Origin: Marinifilum_A sediminis
Lineage (GTDB): Bacteria; Bacteroidota; Bacteroidia; Bacteroidales; Marinifilaceae
Length of the DNA: 64,000 bases
Direction of reading: 5' to 3'
Assembly (NCBI GenBank): GCA_947496465.1
Contig: CANMCX010000005.1
Span: 124,001 to 188,000 of the forward strand
Position numbers and translations under genes: made by a program
The notes under the pieces: generated by a model
What the model was told of the DNA's origin: nothing
Database searches by the model: none
What the model saw: only the letters and a program-made list of their open reading frames with translations
Part shown: one piece after another, positions 36,152 through 45,611 of the stretch
Numbering within the stretch: the first letter of the stretch is position 1
Layout of the letters: each line of letters opens with the position of its first letter

Positions 36152-37090
36152 ATGAAAAGAATAATTTTCTTCATAATGTTTTTTTGTTCTGCCCTGGTAA
36201 TGAGGGCACAACAAGACCCACAGTTCAGTCAAAATATGTTTAATATCCTCTCAGTTAACCCAGCCTATGCTAGTGTCGAGAAGGATATTGTTGTATCTGC
36301 TATTAACAGACAACAATGGGTTGGCTTTGATAATGCACCTGTTACGACAGTTGTAAATCTCACTACTCCTGTACGTTTTGCAGGTTTAACACATGGTATT
36401 GGCTTAAGTATTATTCGAGACGAATTAGGTTTTGAAAAAAATACCGGGATACGATTTAGCTATGCGTATCAAAAAAAAATAAATAATGGTTCTTTACATT
36501 TTGGAATTAGTGTTGGAGTGCAGAACAATGCATTAAAAGGAGAATGGTATGTTCCAGATGGAGAAGGAGATGATTACACCTCTGTAATTGAAGACATGGG
36601 AGCAGCAACTATCGATGAAGGCAAAATGATTTTTGATCCTGGATTAGGAATTTTTTACCAAAGCGATAACTTTTATGCCGGTGCTTCCGTATCGCATGTC
36701 ACAGAGCCTACAGTTTCATATAATGAATCGGTAGAAACATATTTGGCAAGACATTATTATGTCACTGCTGGATACACTCTAAAGCTAGATGAAAGCTGGG
36801 AAGTAATACCATCTGCTTTTTATAAAACAGATGCTGTTGTTTCACAAATTGATATAAACAGTTTAATTAGATACAATAAAAAGATTTGGGGAGGCGTTTC
36901 TTATAGAGTTGATGATGCAGTAGTTGGAATGATGGGCGTATTATTCAATAATGGAATTCAAATTGGATATGCGTATGATGTTTCAACTTCAAAAATTGCA
37001 AAAGGATCACATGAATTTCTTTTGATGTATCGATTCAACACTAAATTAGAACGCCGAAATCAAAAATATAAGAGTATTCGATTTTTATAA
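36152..37090 (+). CDS. porP: PorP/SprF family type IX secretion outer membrane protein
   Basis: 312 residues with a signal peptide, then the family hallmark 'QQDPQFSQNMFNILSVNPAYA' and alternating strands of an outer-membrane barrel ending in '...SIRFL'. PorP/SprF proteins help assemble or anchor type IX substrates at the outer membrane. Its place directly before gldKLMN matches the porPKLMN order of Porphyromonas, so I assign porP rather than a generic SprF. The gap to gldK is 44 bp. Confidence 0.92.
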   Translation: MKRIIFFIMFFCSALVMRAQQDPQFSQNMFNILSVNPAYASVEKDIVVSAINRQQWVGFDNAPVTTVVNLTTPVRFAGLTHGIGLSIIRDELGFEKNTGIRFSYAYQKKINNGSLHFGISVGVQNNALKGEWYVPDGEGDDYTSVIEDMGAATIDEGKMIFDPGLGIFYQSDNFYAGASVSHVTEPTVSYNESVETYLARHYYVTAGYTLKLDESWEVIPSAFYKTDAVVSQIDINSLIRYNKKIWGGVSYRVDDAVVGMMGVLFNNGIQIGYAYDVSTSKIAKGSHEFLLMYRFNTKLERRNQKYKSIRFL

Positions 37091-37134
37091 AAAACACTAA
37101 AAATCTGTGCTTTAGCACAATTTACAAAACCACT

Positions 37135-38469
37135 ATGAATAAACTACTTACAACACTTTGTGTAATTGTTTTGTTGTTCTTATCCAGTTGCGGGAGCCGC
37201 ACCGGGAATGGAGAACTTGTTGGTGCAGGTCAGAGAGGTAAATGGTTTGAGCCTAAACCTTATGGAATGGTACAAATTCCAAGAGGAAGTTTTACCATGG
37301 GACCTAACGATCAAGATGTAGCATGGGCACTAAATGCAACAGCTAAAACTGTTTCTGTTGAATCTTTTTGGATGGATGAAACTGAAATTACCAACAATGA
37401 ATATCGTCAGTTTGTATATTGGGTGCGCGATTCAATCGCCCGACAACTATTAGGACAGCAGTTCGAAGAGTTTTTAATTGCCGAAGATGACAACGGAAAC
37501 CCTATCGATCCTCCTTTTATTAATTGGGAAGAGAGACTAGAGTGGAACGATGAAGAATACGTTGAAATTCTGGAAGAAATGTATTTACCAGAGCACGAGC
37601 GCTTTTTCCGTAACAAAGAAATTGATACACGTAAACTGAAGTATCAGTACGAATGGGTTGATTTGCAACAAGCTGCAAAAAAATCGAATCGTTACAACTA
37701 CGAAACTGGCGAATACGAAGGTATGGTCGACGACTACAAAGGTGGTAGAAAACAAATTGAAGACAGATCTTCTTTTATCATGAAAGAAGCATTAAATATT
37801 TACCCTGACACTTTGTGTTGGATTCAGGATTTTACTTACTCATATAATGATCCATGGACCAAGCAGTATTTTTGGCATCCTGGTTACGATGAGTATCCTG
37901 TTGTTGGAGTTTCATGGAAACAAGCAACAGCTTTCTCAATTTGGAGAACACGTTTTCACAATTCAGCATTAAAACAAGAAGGTGATTACCCTGTACAAGA
38001 TTACCGCTTACCAACCGAATCGGAGTGGGAATATGCTGCTCGCGGTGGTATTGCACAAAATATGTATCCATGGGGAGGTCCTTACACAAGAAATGATCAA
38101 GGATGTTTCCTAGCCAACTTTAAACCTTTACGTGGTAACTATGTTGATGATGGTGGTTTAGTAACACTTCCTGTAGGTAGCTACGAGCCAAATGAATTTG
38201 GTTTGTATGATATGGCAGGTAACGTTGCAGAATGGACTTCTGGCGCATATGATGAATCAGCTTATTCTTTCACACACGATATGAATCCGAATTACGAATA
38301 CAATGCCCTTCCGGACGATCCTCCAGCATTGAAGAGAAAAGTGATCAGAGGTGGATCATGGAAAGACATTGGTTACTATTTGCAATGCGCAACCAGAACA
38401 TACGAATATCAGGATACTGCTAAATCGTATATCGGTTTCCGCTGTGTAAGAACTCATTTAGGTAGATAA
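37135..38469 (+). CDS. gldK: Type IX secretion lipoprotein GldK/PorK
   Basis: 444 residues with a lipobox ending at Cys19 (LFLSSCGSR) and a formylglycine-generating-enzyme-like (FGE-sulfatase) fold: 'MVQIPRGSFTMGPND', 'VESFWMDETEITNNEYRQF', 'LPTESEWEYAARGG', 'NVAEWTSGAY', 'KVIRGGSWKD'. GldK forms the periplasmic ring with GldN beneath the outer membrane. First of four gld genes with gaps of 47, 23 and 15 bp. Confidence 0.96.
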   Translation: MNKLLTTLCVIVLLFLSSCGSRTGNGELVGAGQRGKWFEPKPYGMVQIPRGSFTMGPNDQDVAWALNATAKTVSVESFWMDETEITNNEYRQFVYWVRDSIARQLLGQQFEEFLIAEDDNGNPIDPPFINWEERLEWNDEEYVEILEEMYLPEHERFFRNKEIDTRKLKYQYEWVDLQQAAKKSNRYNYETGEYEGMVDDYKGGRKQIEDRSSFIMKEALNIYPDTLCWIQDFTYSYNDPWTKQYFWHPGYDEYPVVGVSWKQATAFSIWRTRFHNSALKQEGDYPVQDYRLPTESEWEYAARGGIAQNMYPWGGPYTRNDQGCFLANFKPLRGNYVDDGGLVTLPVGSYEPNEFGLYDMAGNVAEWTSGAYDESAYSFTHDMNPNYEYNALPDDPPALKRKVIRGGSWKDIGYYLQCATRTYEYQDTAKSYIGFRCVRTHLGR

Positions 38470-38516
38470 TCTACCAGTAAACTATTTATTTTAAGACCTT
38501 TTTCAATAAATCCGAC

Positions 38517-39470
38517 ATGAATATTACAGAACTTGTACAATCACCAAAGTGGAAAAAAATGATGGGGTATGTGTATGGATGGGGAGCTTCCGTTGTACTG
38601 ATTGGTGCTCTTTTTAAAATACAACATTATCCTTATGCTGGTGAACTTTTAACTCTAGGTATGTCAGTAGAAGCTATCATCTTCTTCTTTTCTGCTTTCG
38701 AACCACCACACGAGCAACCAGACTGGAGTTTGGTTTATCCTGAGTTAATTGGTCTGGAACCTAAAGAACAAATGGTAAAAGGTGGAGGAGTTCAAGTTGA
38801 AGGACTTGAGCAATTACAGCAATTACTTGAGAAAATTAGTGTTGAGCCAGATAAACTTTCTCACTTAAGTCAAGGCTTGGCAAAATTAACCAATGCTACC
38901 GAAAGTTTATCTAACCTATCGGCAGCTTCTGATGCGACTGATGGTTACATTCAAAGCATGCAAAAGGCATCTGAATCGGTAGGAGAATTTTCTGGTAAAT
39001 ATGTTGATTCAACTCAACAACTTTCTGATTCAGCTCAAAAGTTAAGTGCATCCTACGAAGATACAGCTTCAACAATTGAGAATTCAGGAAAAGATTTTGC
39101 AGGTAAAGTAAACGAGTCGGGAGATAATTTATTGAACTCATATCAAAAAATTGATCAATCGCTTCAAACTGATTTCGGTAAGATTACTGAAAACAGTAGC
39201 AACTACAATTCTTCAATGGAGTCGATGAATAAAAATCTTTCTTCGTTGAATGCGATTTACGAGTTACAATTGAAAGAGAGCAATCAGCAAATGGATAATG
39301 CCAAAAATCTACATCAAGATTTAGATAAAGTTCTTCAGACGCTAACAGCAACTCTAGACAATGCTCAAACGTATCGCAAAGAAACAGAGCAATTGAATAC
39401 AAATCTATCTGCACTGAATACCATCTATGGTAACATGTTAAGTGCAATGGATCATAAGAAAAAGAACTAG
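38517..39470 (+). CDS. gldL: Type IX secretion motor protein GldL
   Basis: 317 residues with two N-terminal membrane helices (about 18-34 and 44-61) carrying the conserved 'GWGASVVLIGALFKIQHYPY' segment. Glu43 and Glu52 lie at or within the second helix, where GldL proteins have the Glu implicated in proton flow. The long C-terminal part is a helical, Ser/Gln-rich cytoplasmic region with coiled-coil character. GldL and GldM form the proton-driven motor of type IX secretion and gliding. Confidence 0.95.
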   Translation: MNITELVQSPKWKKMMGYVYGWGASVVLIGALFKIQHYPYAGELLTLGMSVEAIIFFFSAFEPPHEQPDWSLVYPELIGLEPKEQMVKGGGVQVEGLEQLQQLLEKISVEPDKLSHLSQGLAKLTNATESLSNLSAASDATDGYIQSMQKASESVGEFSGKYVDSTQQLSDSAQKLSASYEDTASTIENSGKDFAGKVNESGDNLLNSYQKIDQSLQTDFGKITENSSNYNSSMESMNKNLSSLNAIYELQLKESNQQMDNAKNLHQDLDKVLQTLTATLDNAQTYRKETEQLNTNLSALNTIYGNMLSAMDHKKKN

Positions 39471-39493
39471 TCTAACAATCAAGCTGAGCTGAA

Positions 39494-41050
39494 ATGGGAG
39501 CAACGAATTGTAAAGAAACGCCACGGCAAAAGATGATTGGAATGATGTATTTATTTCTGACAGCAATGTTGGCGATAAATGTATCGAATGAAGTACTGGA
39601 TGCTTTTACAATTATTGATAATGGTTTATCGAAAACCATTGAGACTTTTGAAGAAAAAACAAAAGCTACTTACACTAAATTTGATATGGCTTTACAAGCC
39701 AATGAAAGAAAGGTAAGAGAATCTTGGGAACAAGCGCAGAAAATTAGAGTACAATCGGATTCTCTTTATGCCTATATGCAAGAATTAAAAGAACGAATAG
39801 TAGAGAAAGCTGATGGACCGGAATACGATCTAAATGATATTAAGAGCAAGGATAATCTTGATATTCCACCAGAGGTAATGATTGTTGGAAAAAAAGGTAA
39901 GCAGTTAAAAAAAGCTATAAACACCTATAGAGATCTTGTTTTGGCAAATGTTGCAGTAAAAGATTCTTCTTTAAGACATGCTATTCTTGAAACATTAAAT
40001 ACTAAAGATCCGGAAAAGGCAAAACCTGGTGATCCTAATTATTCTTGGGAATCAAAACAGTTTTCTCACACACCTTTAATTGGAGCGATCACTCTGTTAT
40101 CTAAAATGCAGGTAGATGTTCGAAATACCGAATCTGATGTGGTTAATTATCTTCTTAACCAGATCGAAGCTGAATCATTTAAATTTAATGATTTGAAAGC
40201 TGAAGTTATCGCTAAATCTAGTTATGTGCTCAAAGGAGATACATATGAAGCAGAAATCTTTTTAGCTGCTGTAGATACAACCCAAAATCCTACGATTTTG
40301 ATAAATGGTGTCGGACAACTTAGTAATAAGAGTTTTAACAAAAAAAGAAGAGGTGTATTCAAAACCAAAGCGAATAAGCTTGGCACCCATAAATGGGGCG
40401 GTTTTCTAACTTTTAAAACCCCTTCTGGACAAGATATTAAACGTGAATTTAAAGCTGAATATACCGTAGCAGAACCAAACGTTGTTGTTTCACCAACCAA
40501 GATGAATGTATTCTACGTTGGAGTTGATAATCCGGTTAGCATCTCTGCTCCAGGTTTTACTTCAGATAGAATTAGAGCAACTATGACCAATGGTAAATTA
40601 TTACAACGTGGTAATGATTACATTGCTCAACCTAAAGTTGCATTCAGAGATACTAAAGTTAGTGTTGAAGCCAATTTTGATGGAGAGTGGAGACCCTTAC
40701 GAACTGTTGATTTTCGTGTGAAACCTATTCCAGATCCTGTTGCTAAAATTGCAGAAAAGAGTGGTGGAAAGATCAAAAGAAATTTACTTTTGGCTCAAAC
40801 GGGTGTTGATGCTGTAATGGATAATTTCGACTTTGATTTAGAATTTAAGATTACAGGATTTACGGTATCTGCAATTCAAAAAGGTTTTACTGTTGATCAA
40901 GCATCACGTTCTGACATGTTCACACAAGATCAGATTGGAATGTTCCGAAATTTAAAGAGAAATCAAAAAGTATATATTGAAGATATTAGGGCGGTAGGTC
41001 CCGATGGTGTTACCAGAAACCTACCTGCAATTGTCTTTAGAATAGAGTAA
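39494..41050 (+). CDS. gldM: Type IX secretion motor protein GldM
   Basis: 518 residues with one N-terminal membrane helix ('QKMIGMMYLFLTAMLAINVSNEVLDAF' region, about 12-38) followed by long periplasmic domains. The family's 'IVVSPTKMNVFYVGVDNPVSI'-type segment lies in the C-terminal half. GldM passes motor energy from GldL across the periplasm to the GldK/GldN ring. The start MGATNCKETPRQKMI matches family members. Confidence 0.95.
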   Translation: MGATNCKETPRQKMIGMMYLFLTAMLAINVSNEVLDAFTIIDNGLSKTIETFEEKTKATYTKFDMALQANERKVRESWEQAQKIRVQSDSLYAYMQELKERIVEKADGPEYDLNDIKSKDNLDIPPEVMIVGKKGKQLKKAINTYRDLVLANVAVKDSSLRHAILETLNTKDPEKAKPGDPNYSWESKQFSHTPLIGAITLLSKMQVDVRNTESDVVNYLLNQIEAESFKFNDLKAEVIAKSSYVLKGDTYEAEIFLAAVDTTQNPTILINGVGQLSNKSFNKKRRGVFKTKANKLGTHKWGGFLTFKTPSGQDIKREFKAEYTVAEPNVVVSPTKMNVFYVGVDNPVSISAPGFTSDRIRATMTNGKLLQRGNDYIAQPKVAFRDTKVSVEANFDGEWRPLRTVDFRVKPIPDPVAKIAEKSGGKIKRNLLLAQTGVDAVMDNFDFDLEFKITGFTVSAIQKGFTVDQASRSDMFTQDQIGMFRNLKRNQKVYIEDIRAVGPDGVTRNLPAIVFRIE

Positions 41051-41065
41051 TAAAATTTACATACG

Positions 41066-41911
41066 ATGAAAAGAAGCTTATTACTAATTATTGGTCTTGC
41101 CTTGTTTTGTACCGCAAATGTGTCGGCTCAAACAAATGCAACTAGTGTTTACACTAAGAATCATATCAAAAATCGTAAGCCGATTCCATTTTCAAACATT
41201 CGAGAATCGGATGTTATGTGGTCGAAGTTGGTATGGAGGATAGTTGATTTAAGAGAAAAAATGAACCTTCCAATGTATTATCCAACCTCTCCTCAGGATG
41301 ATCGATACAGCTTGATTGATTTGTTGATGTATGGTATCGAAAACGAAGGTTTAACAGCTTACGACACCAATGATGATGAGTTTAAAATGCCAATGACCTT
41401 AGAGCAAATTCAAACAAAATTTGATGCTCAGGCGGATACCATTATGCAACGTAACAGATTAACTGGAGAATTAGAAGAAAAAATTCTTGCTGGTGAAATG
41501 CACACCGATGACGTTAAACGTTATATGGTAAAAGAACAATGGTTTTTCGATAAGCAAACATCAACTATGCAAGTTCGAATTATTGGAATTTGCCCTATTC
41601 GTGAATACATTAAAGATGGCGATACTGCCATGGATGGAATTCAGCAAAAACAATTGTTCTGGATTTATTTTCCTGAAGCAAGACAATTGCTTGCAACTCA
41701 CGAAGTATTTAATCCATACAATGATGCTGCGCGCTATTCATTTGATGATCTTTTCATGAAAAGAAAATTTGCAAGCTTTATTACTCAAATATCAAACGTT
41801 CACAACAACAGAGGTATCAGTGAATATACAGTAGGTATTAATTCTATGCTTGAAGCTGAGAGAATTAAGAACGATATTTTCACTTACGAACACGATCTTT
41901 GGGAGTACTAA
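41066..41911 (+). CDS. gldN: Type IX secretion ring protein GldN/PorN
   Basis: 281 residues with a signal peptide (to about 22, VSAQ) and conserved segments 'ESDVMWSKLVWRIVDLREKMNLPMYYP', 'KEQWFFDKQTSTMQVRIIGICPI' and 'FWIYFPEARQLLATHEVFNP'. GldN joins GldK in the periplasmic ring. Last gene of the operon; a bidirectional terminator follows. Confidence 0.95.
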   Translation: MKRSLLLIIGLALFCTANVSAQTNATSVYTKNHIKNRKPIPFSNIRESDVMWSKLVWRIVDLREKMNLPMYYPTSPQDDRYSLIDLLMYGIENEGLTAYDTNDDEFKMPMTLEQIQTKFDAQADTIMQRNRLTGELEEKILAGEMHTDDVKRYMVKEQWFFDKQTSTMQVRIIGICPIREYIKDGDTAMDGIQQKQLFWIYFPEARQLLATHEVFNPYNDAARYSFDDLFMKRKFASFITQISNVHNNRGISEYTVGINSMLEAERIKNDIFTYEHDLWEY

Positions 41912-41925
41912 TAAAAACTCTATAA

Positions 41926-41961
41926 AATAAAAAAAGGACCTCAATGAGGTCCTTTTCTTTT
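41926..41961. terminator. Bidirectional terminator between gldN and manC
   Basis: Perfect 11-bp stem AAAAGGACCTC/GAGGTCCTTTT with a 3-base loop, A-rich on the left and T-rich on the right, so it can end both converging units. Confidence 0.9.
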
Positions 41962-41976
41962 ATAAATAAGTTCGTA

Positions 41977-43065
41977 CTAAATAAACTCTTCTCCTTTGGT
42001 AATTTTTACATCGTTCACAATTTTTCTTATTTCCTGTTCGTCTCTCTTTCTACAAATCAGTAAAGTTTTATCCGTATCAACTACGATGTAATCTTTCAAA
42101 CCTTGAACAACAACTAGTTTTTTGTCTTTTGCATTAATCAAACAATCCTTCGATTCGTATATCATTACATTCTCACCCTGAATTGCATTTTGATTATTAT
42201 CCTTAGACGAATGCTCATACATAGAACCCCAGGTTCCTAGATCTGACCAACCAAACTCTGTACAGTAAACGAATACATTATCCGATTTTTCAAGAATACC
42301 ATAATCTATTGAAATGTTCTGACATTCCGGATAAATCTTATCAATGGCTTCTTGTTCTTTGTCAGTGTCCAGGTCACTCAAAATCGAATCAAAAAGAGAA
42401 TTCACATCTGGTAAAAATTTACCAAATGATTCTTGAATAGCATCTAAAGACCAAATAAAAATACCTGAATTCCAGAAAAACTCACCAGATTCATAAAAAA
42501 TCTTAGCCAGGTCTAAATGAGGTTTCTCCGTAAAAGTTTTAACCGGTAATATGTCTACTTCACCTCCATTTGGTTTCTTGCCAACCTGAATATATCCATA
42601 TCCAGTTTCCGGACGTGAAGGCTTCATTCCTAAAGTCAATAATTTATTATCATCCTTAACAAATTGAATTCCTTCCTTAATTACATCAATAAATTTCACT
42701 TCATTTAAAATGAGATGATCTGCAGGTGTAACAATTATTGAAGCATTAGGATTTCTTTTAAGAATTTTAAAGTTGGCATAAGCAATACATGGTGCTGTAT
42801 TTCTTCTTAAAGGTTCTAATAAAACCTGATCTTCCTTCATTTCTGGAATTTGCTCTAATACCAAATCCTTATAAATCGCATTGGTTACTACCAAAAAGTT
42901 CTCAACCGGACAAACAGAAGCAAACCTTTCAAAAGTGTGACGTATTAAAGTTTTTCCAGTACCTAAAATATCAAGAAATTGTTTTGGACGTAAGTTTTTA
43001 CTTAAAGGCCAGAAGCGAGATCCAACTCCGCCTGCCATGATTACACAATAATTGTTAGTATCCAT
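41977..43065 (-). CDS. manC: Mannose-1-phosphate guanylyltransferase
   Basis: About 362 residues with the nucleotidyltransferase start 'NNYCVIMAGGVGSRFWPLSKNLRPKQFLDILGTGKTLI', 'VTPADHLI', 'RPETGYGYIQVG', 'FTEKPHLDLA' and 'FFWNSGIFIW' motifs. It makes GDP-mannose. It lacks the extra phosphomannose isomerase domain of longer ManC proteins. Start set at the ATG at 43065; a 21-residue hydrophobic extension from 43128 is not part of the family. Confidence 0.92.
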   Translation of the reverse strand: MDTNNYCVIMAGGVGSRFWPLSKNLRPKQFLDILGTGKTLIRHTFERFASVCPVENFLVVTNAIYKDLVLEQIPEMKEDQVLLEPLRRNTAPCIAYANFKILKRNPNASIIVTPADHLILNEVKFIDVIKEGIQFVKDDNKLLTLGMKPSRPETGYGYIQVGKKPNGGEVDILPVKTFTEKPHLDLAKIFYESGEFFWNSGIFIWSLDAIQESFGKFLPDVNSLFDSILSDLDTDKEQEAIDKIYPECQNISIDYGILEKSDNVFVYCTEFGWSDLGTWGSMYEHSSKDNNQNAIQGENVMIYESKDCLINAKDKKLVVVQGLKDYIVVDTDKTLLICRKRDEQEIRKIVNDVKITKGEEFI

Positions 43066-43218
43066 ATTGATTTTTAATGATATGCAGATAAAAATAAGAT
43101 ATTCTAAAATACTGAAATCTAAAAACAAATCAAAAAGAGAAATGCTTTTACTTAGAAGAATATTAGATTCAAAAAGGTAAATAAATAATTTGTATTTTTA
43201 TCGTAAACAATAATACAT

Positions 43219-43959
43219 ATGAACTTGTTTGAACACGTAGGAAAATTCTCCAGATTCTTAATTTTAGTAGTTTCAAAACCGGAAAAAGGTAGATTATTTT
43301 TCACCCAAATAATTCGAGAAATACACAAGTTAGGTATCAATTCTATTGGTATTGTTGTGATCATTTCTCTTTTTATGGGAGCTGTAATTGCCTTGCAAAC
43401 CGCATACAATTTAATGAATCCTTTTTTACCTGATTATTTGGTTGGATATACAACGAGAGAGTCAATGATTCTGGAATTTTCATCCACAATTGTTGGCTTA
43501 ATTTTAGCTGGTAAAGTTGGATCTAATATTGCCTCTGAAATTGGATCAATGAGAGTTACCGAACAAATTGATGCTTTGGAAATAATGGGAATCAATTCGG
43601 CCAGTTATTTAATTTTACCTAAAATTGTCGCTGCAGTTTTCATTAATCCATTTTTATATGTTTTAAGTGTATTTGTGGGAATTTTAGGAGGATTAACGGC
43701 AAGTTATCTTACAGGTACAGTTCCCTTATCCGAATTTATTTATGGTACCCAATTCGGTTTTATTCCTTACTATATTTCCTATTCATTGATTAAAACAATT
43801 GTTTTCGCATTTATAATTACTGCAGTTCCTTCCTATTATGGATATTACGTAAAAGGAGGAGCTTTAGAGGTTGGTAAAGCAAGTACTAAAGCTGTTGTAA
43901 ATAGTAGTATTCTAATTCTTCTTGCTAACGTTATTCTTACCCAAATTCTCTTAAAATGA
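43219..43959 (+). CDS. mlaE: MlaE/YrbE-type ABC transporter permease
   Basis: 246 residues, five or so membrane segments, and the family signatures 'SLFMGAVIALQTAYNL', 'GLILAGKVGSNIASEIGSMRVTEQIDALEIMGIN' and 'VVNSSILILLANVILTQIL'. It forms the membrane core of the Mla lipid-transport system. The stop overlaps the mlaF start by 4 bp (ATGA). No MlaD gene is adjacent. Confidence 0.93.
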   Translation: MNLFEHVGKFSRFLILVVSKPEKGRLFFTQIIREIHKLGINSIGIVVIISLFMGAVIALQTAYNLMNPFLPDYLVGYTTRESMILEFSSTIVGLILAGKVGSNIASEIGSMRVTEQIDALEIMGINSASYLILPKIVAAVFINPFLYVLSVFVGILGGLTASYLTGTVPLSEFIYGTQFGFIPYYISYSLIKTIVFAFIITAVPSYYGYYVKGGALEVGKASTKAVVNSSILILLANVILTQILLK

Positions 43960-44708
43960 TTAAACTAGATAAGGTAAATAAATCATTTGATGACAAAAAA
44001 GTCCTTAATGATATCTCCATAACTTTTGAAGAAGGTAAAACCAACTTAATAATTGGTCAGAGTGGATCTGGAAAAACCGTTTTATTAAAATCTATTATAG
44101 GACTGCATGAAGTCGATTCTGGCGGAATATTTTACAATGATCGCGATTTTACAAAATTAAACCTAAGAAGCAGAAAGGATATCAGAAAAGAAATGGGAAT
44201 GGTTTTTCAGGGTGGTGCACTTTTTGATTCTTTAAATGTAGAACAGAATGTGTTGTTTCCACTTGATATGTTTTCGGATATGTCAAAAAGTGAAAAACAA
44301 GATAGAGTCAATTTCTGTTTAAACCGGGTTGATATTAAAAATGCCAATCACTTGTATCCATCCGAAATTAGTGGTGGTATGCAAAAACGAGTTGCCATAG
44401 CCAGAGCAATTGCATTAAATCCTAAATATTTATTTTGCGATGAACCAAATTCAGGTTTAGATCCGGTTACTGCAATAGTTATTGACAATTTAATACAGGA
44501 AATTACCAAAGAATTTAATATCACCACTATTATAAATACTCACGATATGAACTCGGTTATGGAAATTGGTGAGAATATCTTATTTATAAGTAAAGGATTC
44601 AAAGCTTGGCAAGGTCATAAAAGTGAAATTTTTGATACCGATAATAAGGATTTAAACAATTTCGTATTTGCCTCTGAATTGTATAAAAAAATTAAAAAAT
44701 CGATCTAA
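43956..44708 (+). CDS. mlaF: MlaF-type ABC transporter ATPase
   Basis: 250 residues with Walker A GQSGSGKT (near 35-42), Q-loop 'MVFQGGALFDSL', signature 'SGGMQKR', Walker B 'YLFCDEPNSGLDP' and switch His in 'NTHDM'. It energises the MlaE permease for phospholipid traffic between the membranes. Confidence 0.94.
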   Translation: MIKLDKVNKSFDDKKVLNDISITFEEGKTNLIIGQSGSGKTVLLKSIIGLHEVDSGGIFYNDRDFTKLNLRSRKDIRKEMGMVFQGGALFDSLNVEQNVLFPLDMFSDMSKSEKQDRVNFCLNRVDIKNANHLYPSEISGGMQKRVAIARAIALNPKYLFCDEPNSGLDPVTAIVIDNLIQEITKEFNITTIINTHDMNSVMEIGENILFISKGFKAWQGHKSEIFDTDNKDLNNFVFASELYKKIKKSI

Positions 44709-44743
44709 GCATATCCAAAATTAATCTTTACCATTCCATTTCT

Positions 44744-44751
44744 TATCTTTG
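44744..44751 (+). promoter_or_regulatory. -7 box of the DUF4296 lipoprotein gene
   Basis: TATCTTTG, an exact consensus match, 26 bases before the ATG at 44778. Confidence 0.5.
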
Positions 44752-44777
44752 TACTATATTAACAAAGCAAATTTTCG

Positions 44778-45611
44778 ATGAATAAATTCTTTCTGATTGT
44801 AAGTATTGTATTTACGGTATTTTTCATTTCATGCACCGAAACGAAAAAAGAGAAACCAAAACTAAATAAAGAGGAATTCACAAAGCTATTGATTGACATT
44901 CATATGGCTGACGGAATTTTATCTGCTCAAAACATTTATCGATCAGGAAATAATCACCGACCTAGCTATTACTACAATTCTATTTATAAAAAATACAACT
45001 TAAACAAAGCGGAATTCGATTCTTGCATTGCTTATTATGCCGATAACGCAAATAACTTCACCAAAATTTATGATGTTGTAATTGATTCTCTAAATCGATT
45101 GGAGACTCAATATCGTATTGACATTAAAAATGCAAAGTTAGAACAAGACACCGTTAATTTGTGGAGAAAAAAGACACATTACATAGTTCCAAAAAATGGC
45201 AAACCACAATTCGATTTTTCTATTCTTGTAAATCAAAAAGGAATTTATACAGTTTCTGCAGATATTCGAATCTTCTCAAAAGATCAGTCTGAGAATCCTC
45301 AGATGACTGCTTCATTCTGGAAAAATGACACATTAAACGGACCTCAAGAAGTTCATTTTGAGCCATTGAAAATTACTCGAGACTCTATTTTTAGAAATTA
45401 TTCCATACAACTTGAATATCCCGACACTACCTACACTACATTAAAAGGGAATATATTTTCCTGGGACAATGATTTGCAACAATTTACACAAGACTATGAA
45501 ATAAAAAACATTAAAATATACAATCCCGAAATAAAACCAGATAGTCTTGAATTGGAGCGTGAAATTGATCGTCATTTAAACTTTCAAAGTCTTAAAGAAA
45601 TAAAAAGATGA
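44778..45611 (+). CDS. DUF4296 lipoprotein
   Basis: 277 residues with a lipobox ending at Cys19 (FFISCTETK) and the DUF4296 core 'LNKEEFTKLLIDIHMADGILSAQ...YYNSIYKKYNLNKAEFDSCIAYYADN' at about 34-110. A second, beta-rich part follows. Function unknown; the domain is confined to Bacteroidota as far as I know. The stop overlaps the next start by 4 bp, so the two are translationally coupled. Confidence 0.8.
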   Translation: MNKFFLIVSIVFTVFFISCTETKKEKPKLNKEEFTKLLIDIHMADGILSAQNIYRSGNNHRPSYYYNSIYKKYNLNKAEFDSCIAYYADNANNFTKIYDVVIDSLNRLETQYRIDIKNAKLEQDTVNLWRKKTHYIVPKNGKPQFDFSILVNQKGIYTVSADIRIFSKDQSENPQMTASFWKNDTLNGPQEVHFEPLKITRDSIFRNYSIQLEYPDTTYTTLKGNIFSWDNDLQQFTQDYEIKNIKIYNPEIKPDSLELEREIDRHLNFQSLKEIKR

